This document shows positions 15,279 through 24,423 of a DNA stretch of 51,404 bases, piece by piece. The stretch covers positions 1-51,404 of the forward strand of contig JAYUOV010000030.1 in NCBI GenBank assembly GCA_043760535.1, in the 5' to 3' direction. The notes beneath the pieces are model-generated. The model ran no database searches, was not told the DNA's origin, and saw only the letters and a list, made by a program, of their open reading frames with translations. The position numbers and the translations under genes were made by a program. Positions within the stretch are counted from its first letter, which is position 1. Every line of letters begins with the position of its first letter. Source of the DNA: JAZKFT01 sp043760535 (GTDB lineage Bacteria > Bacteroidota > Bacteroidia > Chitinophagales > Chitinophagaceae).

Positions 15279-18182
15279 TCACCCCTTCTGCACCCCAATT
15301 AAATAATCAAACAAACTGCTCTCCGTAGGGATGCCTAGTTTTTTGCGCAGCCGGTAGCGGCTTATTTCTACACCACGTACCGAGATGTTCATCAGTTGTG
15401 CTATTTCTTTGGTACTAAGGTTCATGCGGAGGTAGGCACTCAGCTTTAATTCGTTGGGCGTAACGGTGGGGTGCTTTTCTTTTAATTCCATTAAAAAGTC
15501 GCTGTGTACTTTATCAAAATGGCTGCTAAAGTTTTCCCACTCTTTGTCCATATTATCATCTTCGGTAAGGCTTTTACCCATCTTTTTTAATTCGGCAATG
15601 GCCTGTGGGTTGTCAATGCTTTTCATTACATGGGTTAGCTCCGATTTGATTTTGGTAAGCAGTTCTCCCTTTTTTACCAGATGCATGGCCGATGATGCAA
15701 GCTCGGAGTTCTTAAAATTAATATCGGCTTCCAGCTTTTCGTTACGCAGGGCTACCAGCTCACTTTCGGTTTTATTCAGTTCCAGTTCGTGTATGTAGCT
15801 GAGGCGTTTTTGTTCTTCCTCATGTTTAATTTGCTGCTTTATAAACTTTTTCTTTTGCCATTTATACATAAGAAAAAGGCCGGTAAAAAAAAGAAGTGTG
15901 TACAAAAGCTTAGCCCACAGTGATTTGTACCATGGTGGCAGTATTTTAAAAGTATAGCTTGCCGTAGTAGATTCATTGCCTAAATTATTTCGCACCTTCA
16001 TTTCGAAAGTATAGGTGCCGGCCGGCAAGTTGGTGTATTCTTTTTCGGTTCGTTTGGTCCAGTCGCTCCAGGTGTCGTCAAATCCTTTCAGCCGGTAACT
16101 GTATTCCAGGTTGCTCTGGTAGCCAAAAAGCGAAGATGAGAATTCGAACCGGATTACTTTCCAGCCATCACTAACATTAGGAATGCTTTTTGAATCCTGT
16201 ATTTGCGGTTCGTTTACATTTTTAAAATAACCGCCAAATAACAGGCTGTCTGTTTTACCAGCAATTCTTACAGAGCGTATTTGCACCTGCAGGTTAGGTA
16301 TGGCCTGTTTATATTTTTCGTAGTTAATATGGTAAAAGCCCTTTTCGCCACCCAAAAAAATATTTCTTTCGTTTACAGGGTAAATAAATTCAAAACCGCT
16401 CAGCATTTTGGTATTGAGTTCGGGCAGGTAAATGATAGCGGGTTCTTTGGTGGCGAAATCTACTACGCCCAATATTTTTTCGTGTATGAACCAGATATTG
16501 CCCGACGGATCTTCTTTTAAATAGCGGATGCTTTGGCTGCCTAATAGCTTTGCATAATAGGGCGAAGGTTCAAAGCTGTCTTTCTGTGCATTGTAAGTAA
16601 AAATGCCTTTTTCGGTAGCTATTACTACTTCGTTCTTTACTTTATAAACGTGGTTATTAAGTGTGGATGGCAGGCCATTTTTATCGGTGTAAGTATTTGT
16701 TGCATAAACTCCATCCTTGTTTTTGCTAATTTTGTAAACACCATGGTAAGGGTGCGATACCCAGATATGATCTTCCTTATCTATTGCAACAAACCTGGAA
16801 GATTCAATAAAACCGGGCACTTCGCCGGCAGGTGTAAACTGCCCATTTACAAAACTGAACAAACCAAGCCCTTTATAATTACCCGATACAACTTGCGGAG
16901 TGGGAAAAGTGGAAGAAGTAGGCACAAAATTCCAAAAGCCCATATTAGTGTTAATGGGCTGTGCTGTATTGTTCTTTATTTCGAAAGCACCTTCGTGTTG
17001 GCCAAGCAGCAATTGGTTATTGATGGCGGCTAGGCTCCATGTTTGGCCTCGTGTATTATTTACTGGTAAAAAATCGCCTTTGCTAAAGCTCAAATCTTTC
17101 ATAGACTGCAGCGGAACACTATATAGCCCGTTAGAAGTGCCGGCAAAAAGCTGGTTGTTGAAAATAATGGCCGTGTAGCCAGATCCATCTTGCGAAATAG
17201 GGTTTATTTGCTTAATAGCGCTGTTGTAAGATATTAAATCAATACCATTATCTAAACCCAACCAAATGTTATGCTGCCGGTCTAGAAAAATGCTCAGTAC
17301 ATTATTGTTTTGTAAGCCTTCTGTGGCAGTAAACCGCTGAATAATATTGCCAGAAAAATCAATAATGTACACGCCCTTATTACTTGTGGCCAATGCTATC
17401 CATTCGGTAGTAATGGCTGTGGAAGCATAAATCCTATCGTTTTCAAATAGCTTGTTATTGGTTGTTTGTAGCTTGGTAATACCCGCTTGGTTATAAAGGA
17501 AAAGGCCATTTTTTAAAGTAGTAATAATCACACTGTCTTTTTGTAAAGCCATCATACCAGTTACCGGAACTTTTAAGGGAAGTTCGTTTTTTACGGTTAG
17601 CGGTGTCCATACATCGTTATCAAAAACCATCAACCCGTTTTTATAATCCTGTGCGTACAAGCGGCCATTACAAAGCCCAAGGTAAGCCCACTCAAGTGGG
17701 GCATTAAAGGTGGCTATCGATTCGTTTGTGAGTTTAAAAATCTTATTGGTAGCTCTAAAAAATACATGCTTGTTGAAAGAGACAATATCCCATACATCGC
17801 CAAACGACTTGTCTTTTTGGGGAATAAACTGCGTTAGGGAATGGTATTGCAGCTTTCCGTTTTGGGCGGGTGAAAAAAAACCCAGCTCGTCCTGTCCGCC
17901 TACGTAAATTTTATTATCGGTTCCTATTTCTACCGAATGCACAATTGTTTTATTGGGCAATGAATAGAGTGTCCAGTTTCGGCCATCAAAAGCCAGCAGC
18001 CCTTCGTTATTGGCCACATAAATAATGCCGTTTTTATCTTGTTTGATGTCCCAATTTTGCAGCCCTGCACTGTATGCCTGTTTGGAGTAATTGGTTACAT
18101 CTGGCAGGCCAATGGTATTTTGGGCTTGCAGGCAAATAGCTAACCAAACAGTTATCCAAAAAAGAAAGAATCGTTTTTTCAT
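15279..18182 (-). CDS. membrane-bound transcriptional regulator: beta-propeller, Y_Y_Y domain, LuxR-type HTH
   Basis: The 967-residue protein is translated from ATG at 18182 (MKKRFFLFWITVWLAICLQA signal). The longer upstream frame is an artefact covering the divergent promoter. Residues 25-660 carry two-component-regulator propeller repeats (NNEGLLAFDGRNWTLYSLPN, NNNVLSIFLDRQHNIWLGLD). A Y_Y_Y domain follows at about 660-740 (SYRLKGFDDTWSDW, then NLPAGTYTFEMKVRNN). One TM segment is at about 748-770, then a cytoplasmic coiled coil and a C-terminal LuxR-type HTH at about 900-960 (STKEIAQLMNISVRGVEISR). No kinase or receiver domain is present, so the sensor couples straight to the DNA-binding domain. 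It is divergent from the beta-glucan locus and is its likely activator. Confidence 0.92.
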   Translation of the reverse strand: MKKRFFLFWITVWLAICLQAQNTIGLPDVTNYSKQAYSAGLQNWDIKQDKNGIIYVANNEGLLAFDGRNWTLYSLPNKTIVHSVEIGTDNKIYVGGQDELGFFSPAQNGKLQYHSLTQFIPQKDKSFGDVWDIVSFNKHVFFRATNKIFKLTNESIATFNAPLEWAYLGLCNGRLYAQDYKNGLMVFDNDVWTPLTVKNELPLKVPVTGMMALQKDSVIITTLKNGLFLYNQAGITKLQTTNNKLFENDRIYASTAITTEWIALATSNKGVYIIDFSGNIIQRFTATEGLQNNNVLSIFLDRQHNIWLGLDNGIDLISYNSAIKQINPISQDGSGYTAIIFNNQLFAGTSNGLYSVPLQSMKDLSFSKGDFLPVNNTRGQTWSLAAINNQLLLGQHEGAFEIKNNTAQPINTNMGFWNFVPTSSTFPTPQVVSGNYKGLGLFSFVNGQFTPAGEVPGFIESSRFVAIDKEDHIWVSHPYHGVYKISKNKDGVYATNTYTDKNGLPSTLNNHVYKVKNEVVIATEKGIFTYNAQKDSFEPSPYYAKLLGSQSIRYLKEDPSGNIWFIHEKILGVVDFATKEPAIIYLPELNTKMLSGFEFIYPVNERNIFLGGEKGFYHINYEKYKQAIPNLQVQIRSVRIAGKTDSLLFGGYFKNVNEPQIQDSKSIPNVSDGWKVIRFEFSSSLFGYQSNLEYSYRLKGFDDTWSDWTKRTEKEYTNLPAGTYTFEMKVRNNLGNESTTASYTFKILPPWYKSLWAKLLYTLLFFTGLFLMYKWQKKKFIKQQIKHEEEQKRLSYIHELELNKTESELVALRNEKLEADINFKNSELASSAMHLVKKGELLTKIKSELTHVMKSIDNPQAIAELKKMGKSLTEDDNMDKEWENFSSHFDKVHSDFLMELKEKHPTVTPNELKLSAYLRMNLSTKEIAQLMNISVRGVEISRYRLRKKLGIPTESSLFDYLIGVQKG

Positions 18183-18226
18183 ATTCTTATGTTGCAAATA
18201 GAAGTTGAAAGTAACGAAATGTAATT

Positions 18227-18247
18227 TGATGTAGTAATGATGTATTA
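18227..18247 (+). promoter_or_regulatory. candidate operator, TGATGTAGTAA direct repeat, regulator/GH16 divergent region
   Basis: The 21-bp site contains two TGATGTA half sites 11 bp apart. It matches the site before susC at 20 of 21 positions. It ends 146 bp before the GH16 start codon and lies 45 bp from the regulator start. An 11-bp period places both half sites on one DNA face, as expected for a dimeric LuxR-type HTH. Confidence 0.6.
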
Positions 18248-18281
18248 AGTTTACGGTTGTTGTGTTAAAAATGGTATTGCA

Positions 18282-18299
18282 TGATGTACTGATGTAGTG
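18282..18299 (+). promoter_or_regulatory. second, diverged TGATGTA direct repeat
   Basis: TGATGTAC followed directly by TGATGTAG gives two half sites spaced 8 bp apart, 35 bp downstream of the first operator candidate. The different spacing makes it a weaker candidate site. Confidence 0.35.
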
Positions 18300-18393
18300 G
18301 CCATTTAGAACCATTTTACAGCTGACATGGATAATTTTACAATATTGAAAGATTGTTCGATTGCTCACTTTTTTGCCTGTAAAATATTGCCTT

Positions 18394-19419
18394 ATGAAAA
18401 CGATACTACCTAATAGATTTCCGGAGCCAAAAAGTAAAGTGTATGCAGTTTGTTTTTTGATTGTGATAGTGTTTTCAACCATGTTTTCTGCTAACGCACA
18501 AACCCTGGTTTGGCAGGAAACTTTTGATTCATCCACTCTTAATGTAACCCGCTGGATTTATGATTTAGGCACCGGCAGCGATAAGCCAGCCGGCAATGGC
18601 TGGGGAAATTCCGAACTGGAATACTACACAAACCGCCCCGAAAATGTAAGAATTGAAAAGGGTAGCCTTGTTATTGAAGCCCATAAAGAAGCATTTAAGG
18701 GTAGTGCATTTACATCGAGCAGAATAAAAACCGAAGGTTTGGTACACTTTAAATATGGCACTGTTGAGGCCAGAATTAAATTACCCCATATTACCAAAGG
18801 TCTATGGCCGGCCTTTTGGACACTTGGTACTGTGGGTGCTGGCTGGCCTGGCATTGGCGAAATAGATATAATGGAAGTAGGTGCTAACAACGCACTGGAA
18901 GCTGCTTTAGGTAATAAAAGGGTTAGTTCCGCTGCACATTGGAGCAATGCTGCCGGTAACCACCAATACAATGTTTTTTATACAGATGCCCCTACAGACT
19001 TATCACTCAATTATCATTTGTACAAAATGGTTTGGACCAGCCAGTATATTAAAATGTACTTGGACAATGTGGAGTATTACAGCTTCGACATCAGCAGTGG
19101 GGCGGCAGCGAACCTTAGCGAATTTCATACCCCCCATTTTTTATTGCTAAACCTTGCCGTGGGCGGGCAGTACACTGGCATTTATAACGCAGCGGGTATT
19201 ACAGCTCCGCTTCCTGGTAAAATGTATGTGGATTATATTAAGCTATACCAAAACCCAGGCGATGAATTGCATCTAGGCTCTAACCTTTCCCTTGCCAAAA
19301 ATCATTTTATTCTTACAAAAAAGCCCTCAGACAACCATTCAATCACCATTTCTAACACTGTAAAACCGGCTGTTATTAAAGTGAAAAAAAGAAAGCAGGC
19401 TAAAAAACTAGTGAATTAG
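18394..19419 (+). CDS. glycoside hydrolase family 16 endo-beta-glucanase, secreted
   Basis: The 341-residue protein has a signal segment (about 15-36, ending SANAQ) and a GH16 jelly roll at 37-290. The catalytic signature EIDIME is at 156-161, with nucleophile Glu156 and acid/base Glu161. The surrounding WPAFWTLG, NELEYYTNRPEN-like and KMYVDYIKLYQ blocks are typical of laminarinase or lichenase-type GH16. About 50 extra residues follow the domain and end in a basic tail (VKKRKQAKKLVN). I start at ATG 18394 since the earlier TTG gives a poorer signal peptide. It cuts beta-1,3- or mixed-linkage glucan outside the inner membrane. It is divergent from the regulator and carries an operator-like repeat upstream. 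Confidence 0.93.
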   Translation: MKTILPNRFPEPKSKVYAVCFLIVIVFSTMFSANAQTLVWQETFDSSTLNVTRWIYDLGTGSDKPAGNGWGNSELEYYTNRPENVRIEKGSLVIEAHKEAFKGSAFTSSRIKTEGLVHFKYGTVEARIKLPHITKGLWPAFWTLGTVGAGWPGIGEIDIMEVGANNALEAALGNKRVSSAAHWSNAAGNHQYNVFYTDAPTDLSLNYHLYKMVWTSQYIKMYLDNVEYYSFDISSGAAANLSEFHTPHFLLLNLAVGGQYTGIYNAAGITAPLPGKMYVDYIKLYQNPGDELHLGSNLSLAKNHFILTKKPSDNHSITISNTVKPAVIKVKKRKQAKKLVN

Positions 19420-19590
19420 CTTTTCTTATTCAAGATGTAAGGCTGCTGGGTTTAAAAGTAAATGAGATGTTGCCCCGAAATGGTGCTATACAAAAATTGA
19501 TGTTTACACTATAACATGGTATTGGTTGCAAAAATAAAAAATGCCAATTAGGGCTTTTGATTTTTTCCGCAATCGTGTGTATTTTGATTC

Positions 19591-19611
19591 TGATGTAGTA
19601 ATGATGTAGTA
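19591..19611 (+). promoter_or_regulatory. candidate operator, TGATGTAGTAA direct repeat before susC
   Basis: TGATGTAGTAATGATGTAGT plus A is found 138 bp before the susC start, nearly the same distance as the matching site before GH16 (146 bp). A further TGATGTATTCATG lies at 19644-19656. The 330 bp between GH16 and susC (19420-19749) hold no gene and are best read as the susC promoter and leader. Confidence 0.62.
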
Positions 19612-19749
19612 AAAACAGGTTTAAAACATACAATTTCTATTTGCTGATGTATTCATGTTGTGCTGTTTTTTATCTAAAAAGAAGCGTAACACAATAATTT
19701 TACCAAACGATTTTAACAAAAATTTTTTTTCAACCAAAACGATTGCTTT

Positions 19750-22700
19750 ATGAAATTAAAAAGTGCATTGCTATGCCTAGGTATAATCCTTGGAAGCATT
19801 CTTCAGCATGTTGCGGCACAGAGCTTATCTGTTACCGGCAAAGTGAAGAGCAAGGCATCTGCCGAACCCCTATCCGGCGCTACAATAAGAGTAAAAGGGA
19901 CCCAAAAGACTACACTAACAGATGCTACCGGAAGTTTTAAGATTTCCGCCGAAAAGGGTTCTACACTAGTTGTATCCTATATAGGTATGGTTTCGCAGGA
20001 AAAAGCTGTAACCCAAGCTGGCGAACTGGTATTTATGATGGAAGAAAGTGGTGTAGGCAATTTAACCGATGTGGTAGTGGTAGGTTATGGTACGCAAAAA
20101 GTAACCAAAGTATCTGGTGCCATCTCTACCGTTAAAGCTGCCGACATTGAAAAGCTGGTTCCTGTAAGAACTGAGGATGCACTTCAGGGGCGTGCCACTG
20201 GTGTTAATGTAATTCAGGGCGGGTCGCCTGGTTCTAAACCCACGGTACTTATCAGGGGTATCCCATCTTTCTCGGGTACCGATCCGGTTGTAATAATTGA
20301 CGGAGTACCACAATCATTAACCGATCTTAACTCCATTAACCCAACCGACATTGAGTCTATTAACGTGCTTAAAGATGCGGCTACTACCGCTATTTATGGT
20401 GTAAAAGGTGGTAATGGTGTTATTTTGGTCACAACCAAGTCTGGCAGAAAAAACCAAAAAACCGAAATAAGTGCTAGTAGTAATTATGGTATGCAGGAAG
20501 TAGCCAATACCATTGGTATGCTAAATGCTTCGGAATATGCAGCTATCATTAATGAGGGAAGTACTGTAGCCGGTGGTAATGTTATTTTCCCGGACCTTTC
20601 TAAAATAGGAGTGGGTACCAATTGGCAAAATGAAGTTTTCCAAAGGGCTTCATTTCAATCTCATAACCTATCTGCCCGTGGCGGTAGCGAAAAGATGTCT
20701 TACTTTCTTAGCACAGGTTACCTAGATCAGGGAGGTATTGTTGGGGGTAACGATAAATCTAAATTCAGCAGGGCTAACTTTACCGCCAACCTTAATTTTG
20801 ACATCAGCAAAAAATTAAAATTCATATTGAACACTTCTGGAATTCTGCTTAATTCTAAAGGCATACAGGAGAATTCATTTAATAGTGTAATTGGTAGTGC
20901 ATTAAATTTTGACCCAACCGTTTCTGTTTACAATAATGTTCCTAATACGGTTGGTAAATATGGCTTTAGCACGTTGCTTTTGTCAGAAATATTTAACCCA
21001 CTTACCAAGCTGGATAATACCTACAATAAAAACGTGGGCAACAAGCTCTATGGTAAGTTCGAATTACAGTACGATGTGTTGAAAAACCTTAAGCTTTCTT
21101 CTCGTTTTGGCTACACCAAGTTTGATGGAAATGCTAAGAGTTTTACACCCTTAATTTTTTATGGCCTTAATAACGTAGATAATTCTATGAATGCAGATGG
21201 TTCTACTATTGCAGGAAGGCATAATAGCGTAGCTCATGAAAAAACAAGCAACTTTAATTGGACATGGGAAACCTTTGGTAACTATAATTTCAAAGTAAAA
21301 GAAGACCACGAATTTGATGTAGTAGCAGGTTTTTCTGTAGCTAAGGTTTCGGGTAATGCAGCTGGTGCCACCCGCCAGGACGTTCCTTTTAATTCATGGG
21401 ATTTTGCAGATTTTAGTGCAGCAGTAGGTAATAATATAGCCACTAACACCAACGCACTTACCGGATATTATTATCAATATTTTAGAAGAAACCTTTCTGG
21501 TTTTGCAAGAATGAACTACGACTATCAAGATAAATACCTTGCTTCTTTTACGGCTCGCCGCGATGGTTCTTATGCATTTGGTACTAATAACAAATACGCC
21601 AACTTCTTCTCCGGTTCAGTAGGTTGGGTAGTTACCAAAGAAAATTTCTTTAAGTCAGATTTCATTGATTTTCTTAAAATACGTGGAAGCTACGGTTCTA
21701 TCGGTAACGAAAATGTAAATCCACAGTTTGTAGGTATCGAAACCGGTGGGTCTAGTTATGGCCCTACGGGCAATAGTAATGGATACACATTTGGTGGCGT
21801 TTTCTATCCTGGCTCTACGGTAGCTTCTGCTGCTAACGATGCTTTAAGGTGGGAAAAACAATTACAGGGAAATATTGGTTTTGATATGACTTTTTACAAA
21901 AAGAAATTCAATTTAACTGTAGATTATTTTCAGAAAGAAGTGGATGGCCTGCTCTTTACGCCATCAGCATCTTTATACTTAGGTACCGTTCCTATTCCTA
22001 CTGCTAATATTGGGTCTACTAAAAGTAGCGGTTTAGAGGTTGCACTTGGATTTACAGAACAGTTGGGCAAAAGATTCAGAATAAATACCACATTAGCCTT
22101 TACCACTGCTACTAACGAGGTTACTGCCACTAATAGCGATGGCACAGCTAAAATTTTAGGAGGGTATTATTTTAATGGACAATCGCAGAGTGTTACCGTT
22201 TTTGAAAAGGGCTTTACACCTGGTTATTTTTACGGCTACAAAACAAATGGCCTCTTTCAAAGCCAGGATGAAATAAATAAAAGTGCCACACAAACAGGTG
22301 CACAACCGGGTGATATTCGCTTTGTAGATGTAAATGGTGATGGCAAAATTACTGCCGCCGACCAAACCAAAATAGGAGATCCGTTTCCTGTATTTACATT
22401 GGGTTGGAATTTAAACCTAGAGTACAAAAACTTTGACCTTAACGCATTTACCTATGCAAGCGTAGGCAACGATGTATATAGTGCTTACGAAAGAAATGCA
22501 AACTATAGCAACAAGTACAGAGGTGTTTTATCAAGGTGGACCGGACCCGGAACTACAAATGATGCAAGAAACCCACGGTATTCATTTACCGATGCTAATA
22601 GCAATATCCGTGTAAGCGACCGCTATGTAGAAGATGGTTCTTTTGTAAAGCTTAAAAACTTACAATTAGGTTACACACTTCCAGCATCTTTTACCAATAA

Positions 22701-22869
22701 GCTTTTTAATAAACTAAGAATTTATGTTCAGGTAAAAAATGCGTTTACCTTAACTAAATACACAGGTTTCGATCCCGAAATTGCAGGTGGTATATTAGAT
22801 ACGGGTATCGACAGAGGAGCTTATCCACAAGCAAGAACCTATGCATTTGGCCTAGACTTTAAACTATAA
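19750..22869 (+). CDS. SusC/RagA family TonB-linked outer membrane transporter
   Basis: The 1039-residue protein has a signal peptide (1-24, ending HVAAQ), a carboxypeptidase-regulatory-like beta domain (27-95, with SGATIRVKGTQKTTLTDATG), then DVVVVGYGTQKV (107-118) and the TonB plug (NVLKDAATTAIYGVKGGNGV near 207-226). A 22-strand barrel follows to the end (YAFGLDFKL). It imports glucan oligosaccharides through the outer membrane using TonB energy, with SusD as lid. It is followed 22 bp later by susD. The three EF-hand-like residues DVNGDGKITAADQ (about 860) are the usual dockerin-like Ca-binding loop of SusC barrels. The length fits the family. Confidence 0.97.
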   Translation: MKLKSALLCLGIILGSILQHVAAQSLSVTGKVKSKASAEPLSGATIRVKGTQKTTLTDATGSFKISAEKGSTLVVSYIGMVSQEKAVTQAGELVFMMEESGVGNLTDVVVVGYGTQKVTKVSGAISTVKAADIEKLVPVRTEDALQGRATGVNVIQGGSPGSKPTVLIRGIPSFSGTDPVVIIDGVPQSLTDLNSINPTDIESINVLKDAATTAIYGVKGGNGVILVTTKSGRKNQKTEISASSNYGMQEVANTIGMLNASEYAAIINEGSTVAGGNVIFPDLSKIGVGTNWQNEVFQRASFQSHNLSARGGSEKMSYFLSTGYLDQGGIVGGNDKSKFSRANFTANLNFDISKKLKFILNTSGILLNSKGIQENSFNSVIGSALNFDPTVSVYNNVPNTVGKYGFSTLLLSEIFNPLTKLDNTYNKNVGNKLYGKFELQYDVLKNLKLSSRFGYTKFDGNAKSFTPLIFYGLNNVDNSMNADGSTIAGRHNSVAHEKTSNFNWTWETFGNYNFKVKEDHEFDVVAGFSVAKVSGNAAGATRQDVPFNSWDFADFSAAVGNNIATNTNALTGYYYQYFRRNLSGFARMNYDYQDKYLASFTARRDGSYAFGTNNKYANFFSGSVGWVVTKENFFKSDFIDFLKIRGSYGSIGNENVNPQFVGIETGGSSYGPTGNSNGYTFGGVFYPGSTVASAANDALRWEKQLQGNIGFDMTFYKKKFNLTVDYFQKEVDGLLFTPSASLYLGTVPIPTANIGSTKSSGLEVALGFTEQLGKRFRINTTLAFTTATNEVTATNSDGTAKILGGYYFNGQSQSVTVFEKGFTPGYFYGYKTNGLFQSQDEINKSATQTGAQPGDIRFVDVNGDGKITAADQTKIGDPFPVFTLGWNLNLEYKNFDLNAFTYASVGNDVYSAYERNANYSNKYRGVLSRWTGPGTTNDARNPRYSFTDANSNIRVSDRYVEDGSFVKLKNLQLGYTLPASFTNKLFNKLRIYVQVKNAFTLTKYTGFDPEIAGGILDTGIDRGAYPQARTYAFGLDFKL

Positions 22870-22891
22870 TTCATTCTCTAAAATATTTACA

Positions 22892-24403
22892 ATGAACAAC
22901 ATAAAAATTAAAATACTAAGCCTGCTGTTTATAGCATCCTTGCTTACGTCTTGCAAAAAATGGTTGGATTATGATCCCAAAGAAGATTTTAAGATTACAG
23001 AAACTGTGTACCTTAAATCCGAATCAGATTATCGCACCATGGCCGTAAGTGTTTATACGCCCATCCAATGGCTTAACCAGGCGGTACCTGTTGGCGATAT
23101 TGCCTCCGACAACTCAGTAAGTGGTGGCGAAAATGCCTCTGATGTTTTATCACTTCAGCAGATAGATGACTATACCCATACCCCTGTAAATTCCACACTT
23201 ACAGAATTATGGCAGGGTGCTTATGAGGGCATCAACAGGGCCAACTATATGATCCAATACAAAGCCGCAAACATTGCAGGCGAAGCCATAACATTTGCAG
23301 GTAAAGATGCATTGTATGGAGAGGTTCAATTTCTTAGAGCCTACTACTATTTTCATCTGGTACGGTTCTTTGGCGATGTGCCTTTATTTATAGATAAGCG
23401 ACTAGGCCTTAGCGAATCTAAGAGTTTAAAAAAATCACCTAAGGCAGATGTGTACAAGCAAATAGAAGCAGATTTAAATGCAGCTATTACCGCATTGCCA
23501 GCCGTTCAGGTTCAAAAAGGAAGGATTACAAAGTATGCTGCTCAGGCGCTATTAGGTAAAGTATTGTTGTATCAAAGCAAGTTTGATGCAGCTGCTACTA
23601 TGCTTGATAATGTAATCAACTCCAATGCATTTTCGCTATCGGCAGATTTTGGTTCTATTTTTTTAGCATTAGGCGAAAACGGGTCGGAGTCGGTATTTGA
23701 AATACAGTATTCAAATAGTTCTCCATACTATAACTGGAATGCAGTTAACAGAGGTCAGGGTAATCACTCGGTACAGCAATGTGGTATTAGAGGTCTTAAT
23801 GGTTCGGGTGCCATGCCGTATGCATCTGGCTGGAGCACCAACCTGCCATCACAAAATTTAGCCGCTGCTTATACTGCAGGCGATAGAAGGAGAGATGTAA
23901 CTGTATTAAACATTGAGGCTTACAAAACGGCTAACCCCGCTTTTAATGTTACTTATCAGGTGGCACCTTTTAAAAATACTGGATTGTATAACCAAAAGTA
24001 TTTACCAAGAAAAGGCGAAACATCCGGCCAGATAGAACTGAACTACGAAAATAATTTCAGAACCATACGCTTTGCAGATGTTTTGTTAATGGCTGCCGAA
24101 GCTAATAACCGTGCCACCGCGCCAAACGACGCTAAAGCCCAAGGTTTTTTAAACAGAGTTCGTCAACGTGCTTTTGGTAATAACCTTAATAATATTACTG
24201 CTACCGGAAATGCATTAAGGCAAGCCATTTGGGACGAAAGAAGGCTGGAACTGGCTATGGAAGGTGATCGCTTTTTTGATTTGGTAAGAACAGGACAGGC
24301 TGCCACAAGAATTACAGGTTTTACTGCCGGTAAGCATGAAGTTTTTCCTATACCACAACTCGAAATTGAAATTTCAGGACTAACTCAAAACCCAAATTAC
24401 TAA
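22892..24403 (+). CDS. SusD/RagB family nutrient-binding outer membrane lipoprotein
   Basis: The 503-residue protein has a lipobox LLTSC with Cys21, then KKWLDYDPKEDF. The TPR-like helical body contains the family signatures FLRAYYYFHLVRFFGDVPL (about 148-166) and the C-terminal IRFADVLLMAAEANNRA and WDERRLELAMEGDRFFDLVR (about 447-467). It binds the polysaccharide at the cell surface and closes over SusC. It lies directly between susC and the surface lipoproteins in one operon. Substrate preference cannot be read from the sequence, but the neighbours point to beta-glucan. Confidence 0.97.
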   Translation: MNNIKIKILSLLFIASLLTSCKKWLDYDPKEDFKITETVYLKSESDYRTMAVSVYTPIQWLNQAVPVGDIASDNSVSGGENASDVLSLQQIDDYTHTPVNSTLTELWQGAYEGINRANYMIQYKAANIAGEAITFAGKDALYGEVQFLRAYYYFHLVRFFGDVPLFIDKRLGLSESKSLKKSPKADVYKQIEADLNAAITALPAVQVQKGRITKYAAQALLGKVLLYQSKFDAAATMLDNVINSNAFSLSADFGSIFLALGENGSESVFEIQYSNSSPYYNWNAVNRGQGNHSVQQCGIRGLNGSGAMPYASGWSTNLPSQNLAAAYTAGDRRRDVTVLNIEAYKTANPAFNVTYQVAPFKNTGLYNQKYLPRKGETSGQIELNYENNFRTIRFADVLLMAAEANNRATAPNDAKAQGFLNRVRQRAFGNNLNNITATGNALRQAIWDERRLELAMEGDRFFDLVRTGQAATRITGFTAGKHEVFPIPQLEIEISGLTQNPNY

Positions 24404-24423
24404 TCTCTATTTAATCAATTATC

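Noticed and set aside
18183..18536. 118-codon N-terminal extension of the propeller regulator
   Set aside because: It covers the divergent promoter and operator candidates, and a clear signal peptide starts at 18182.
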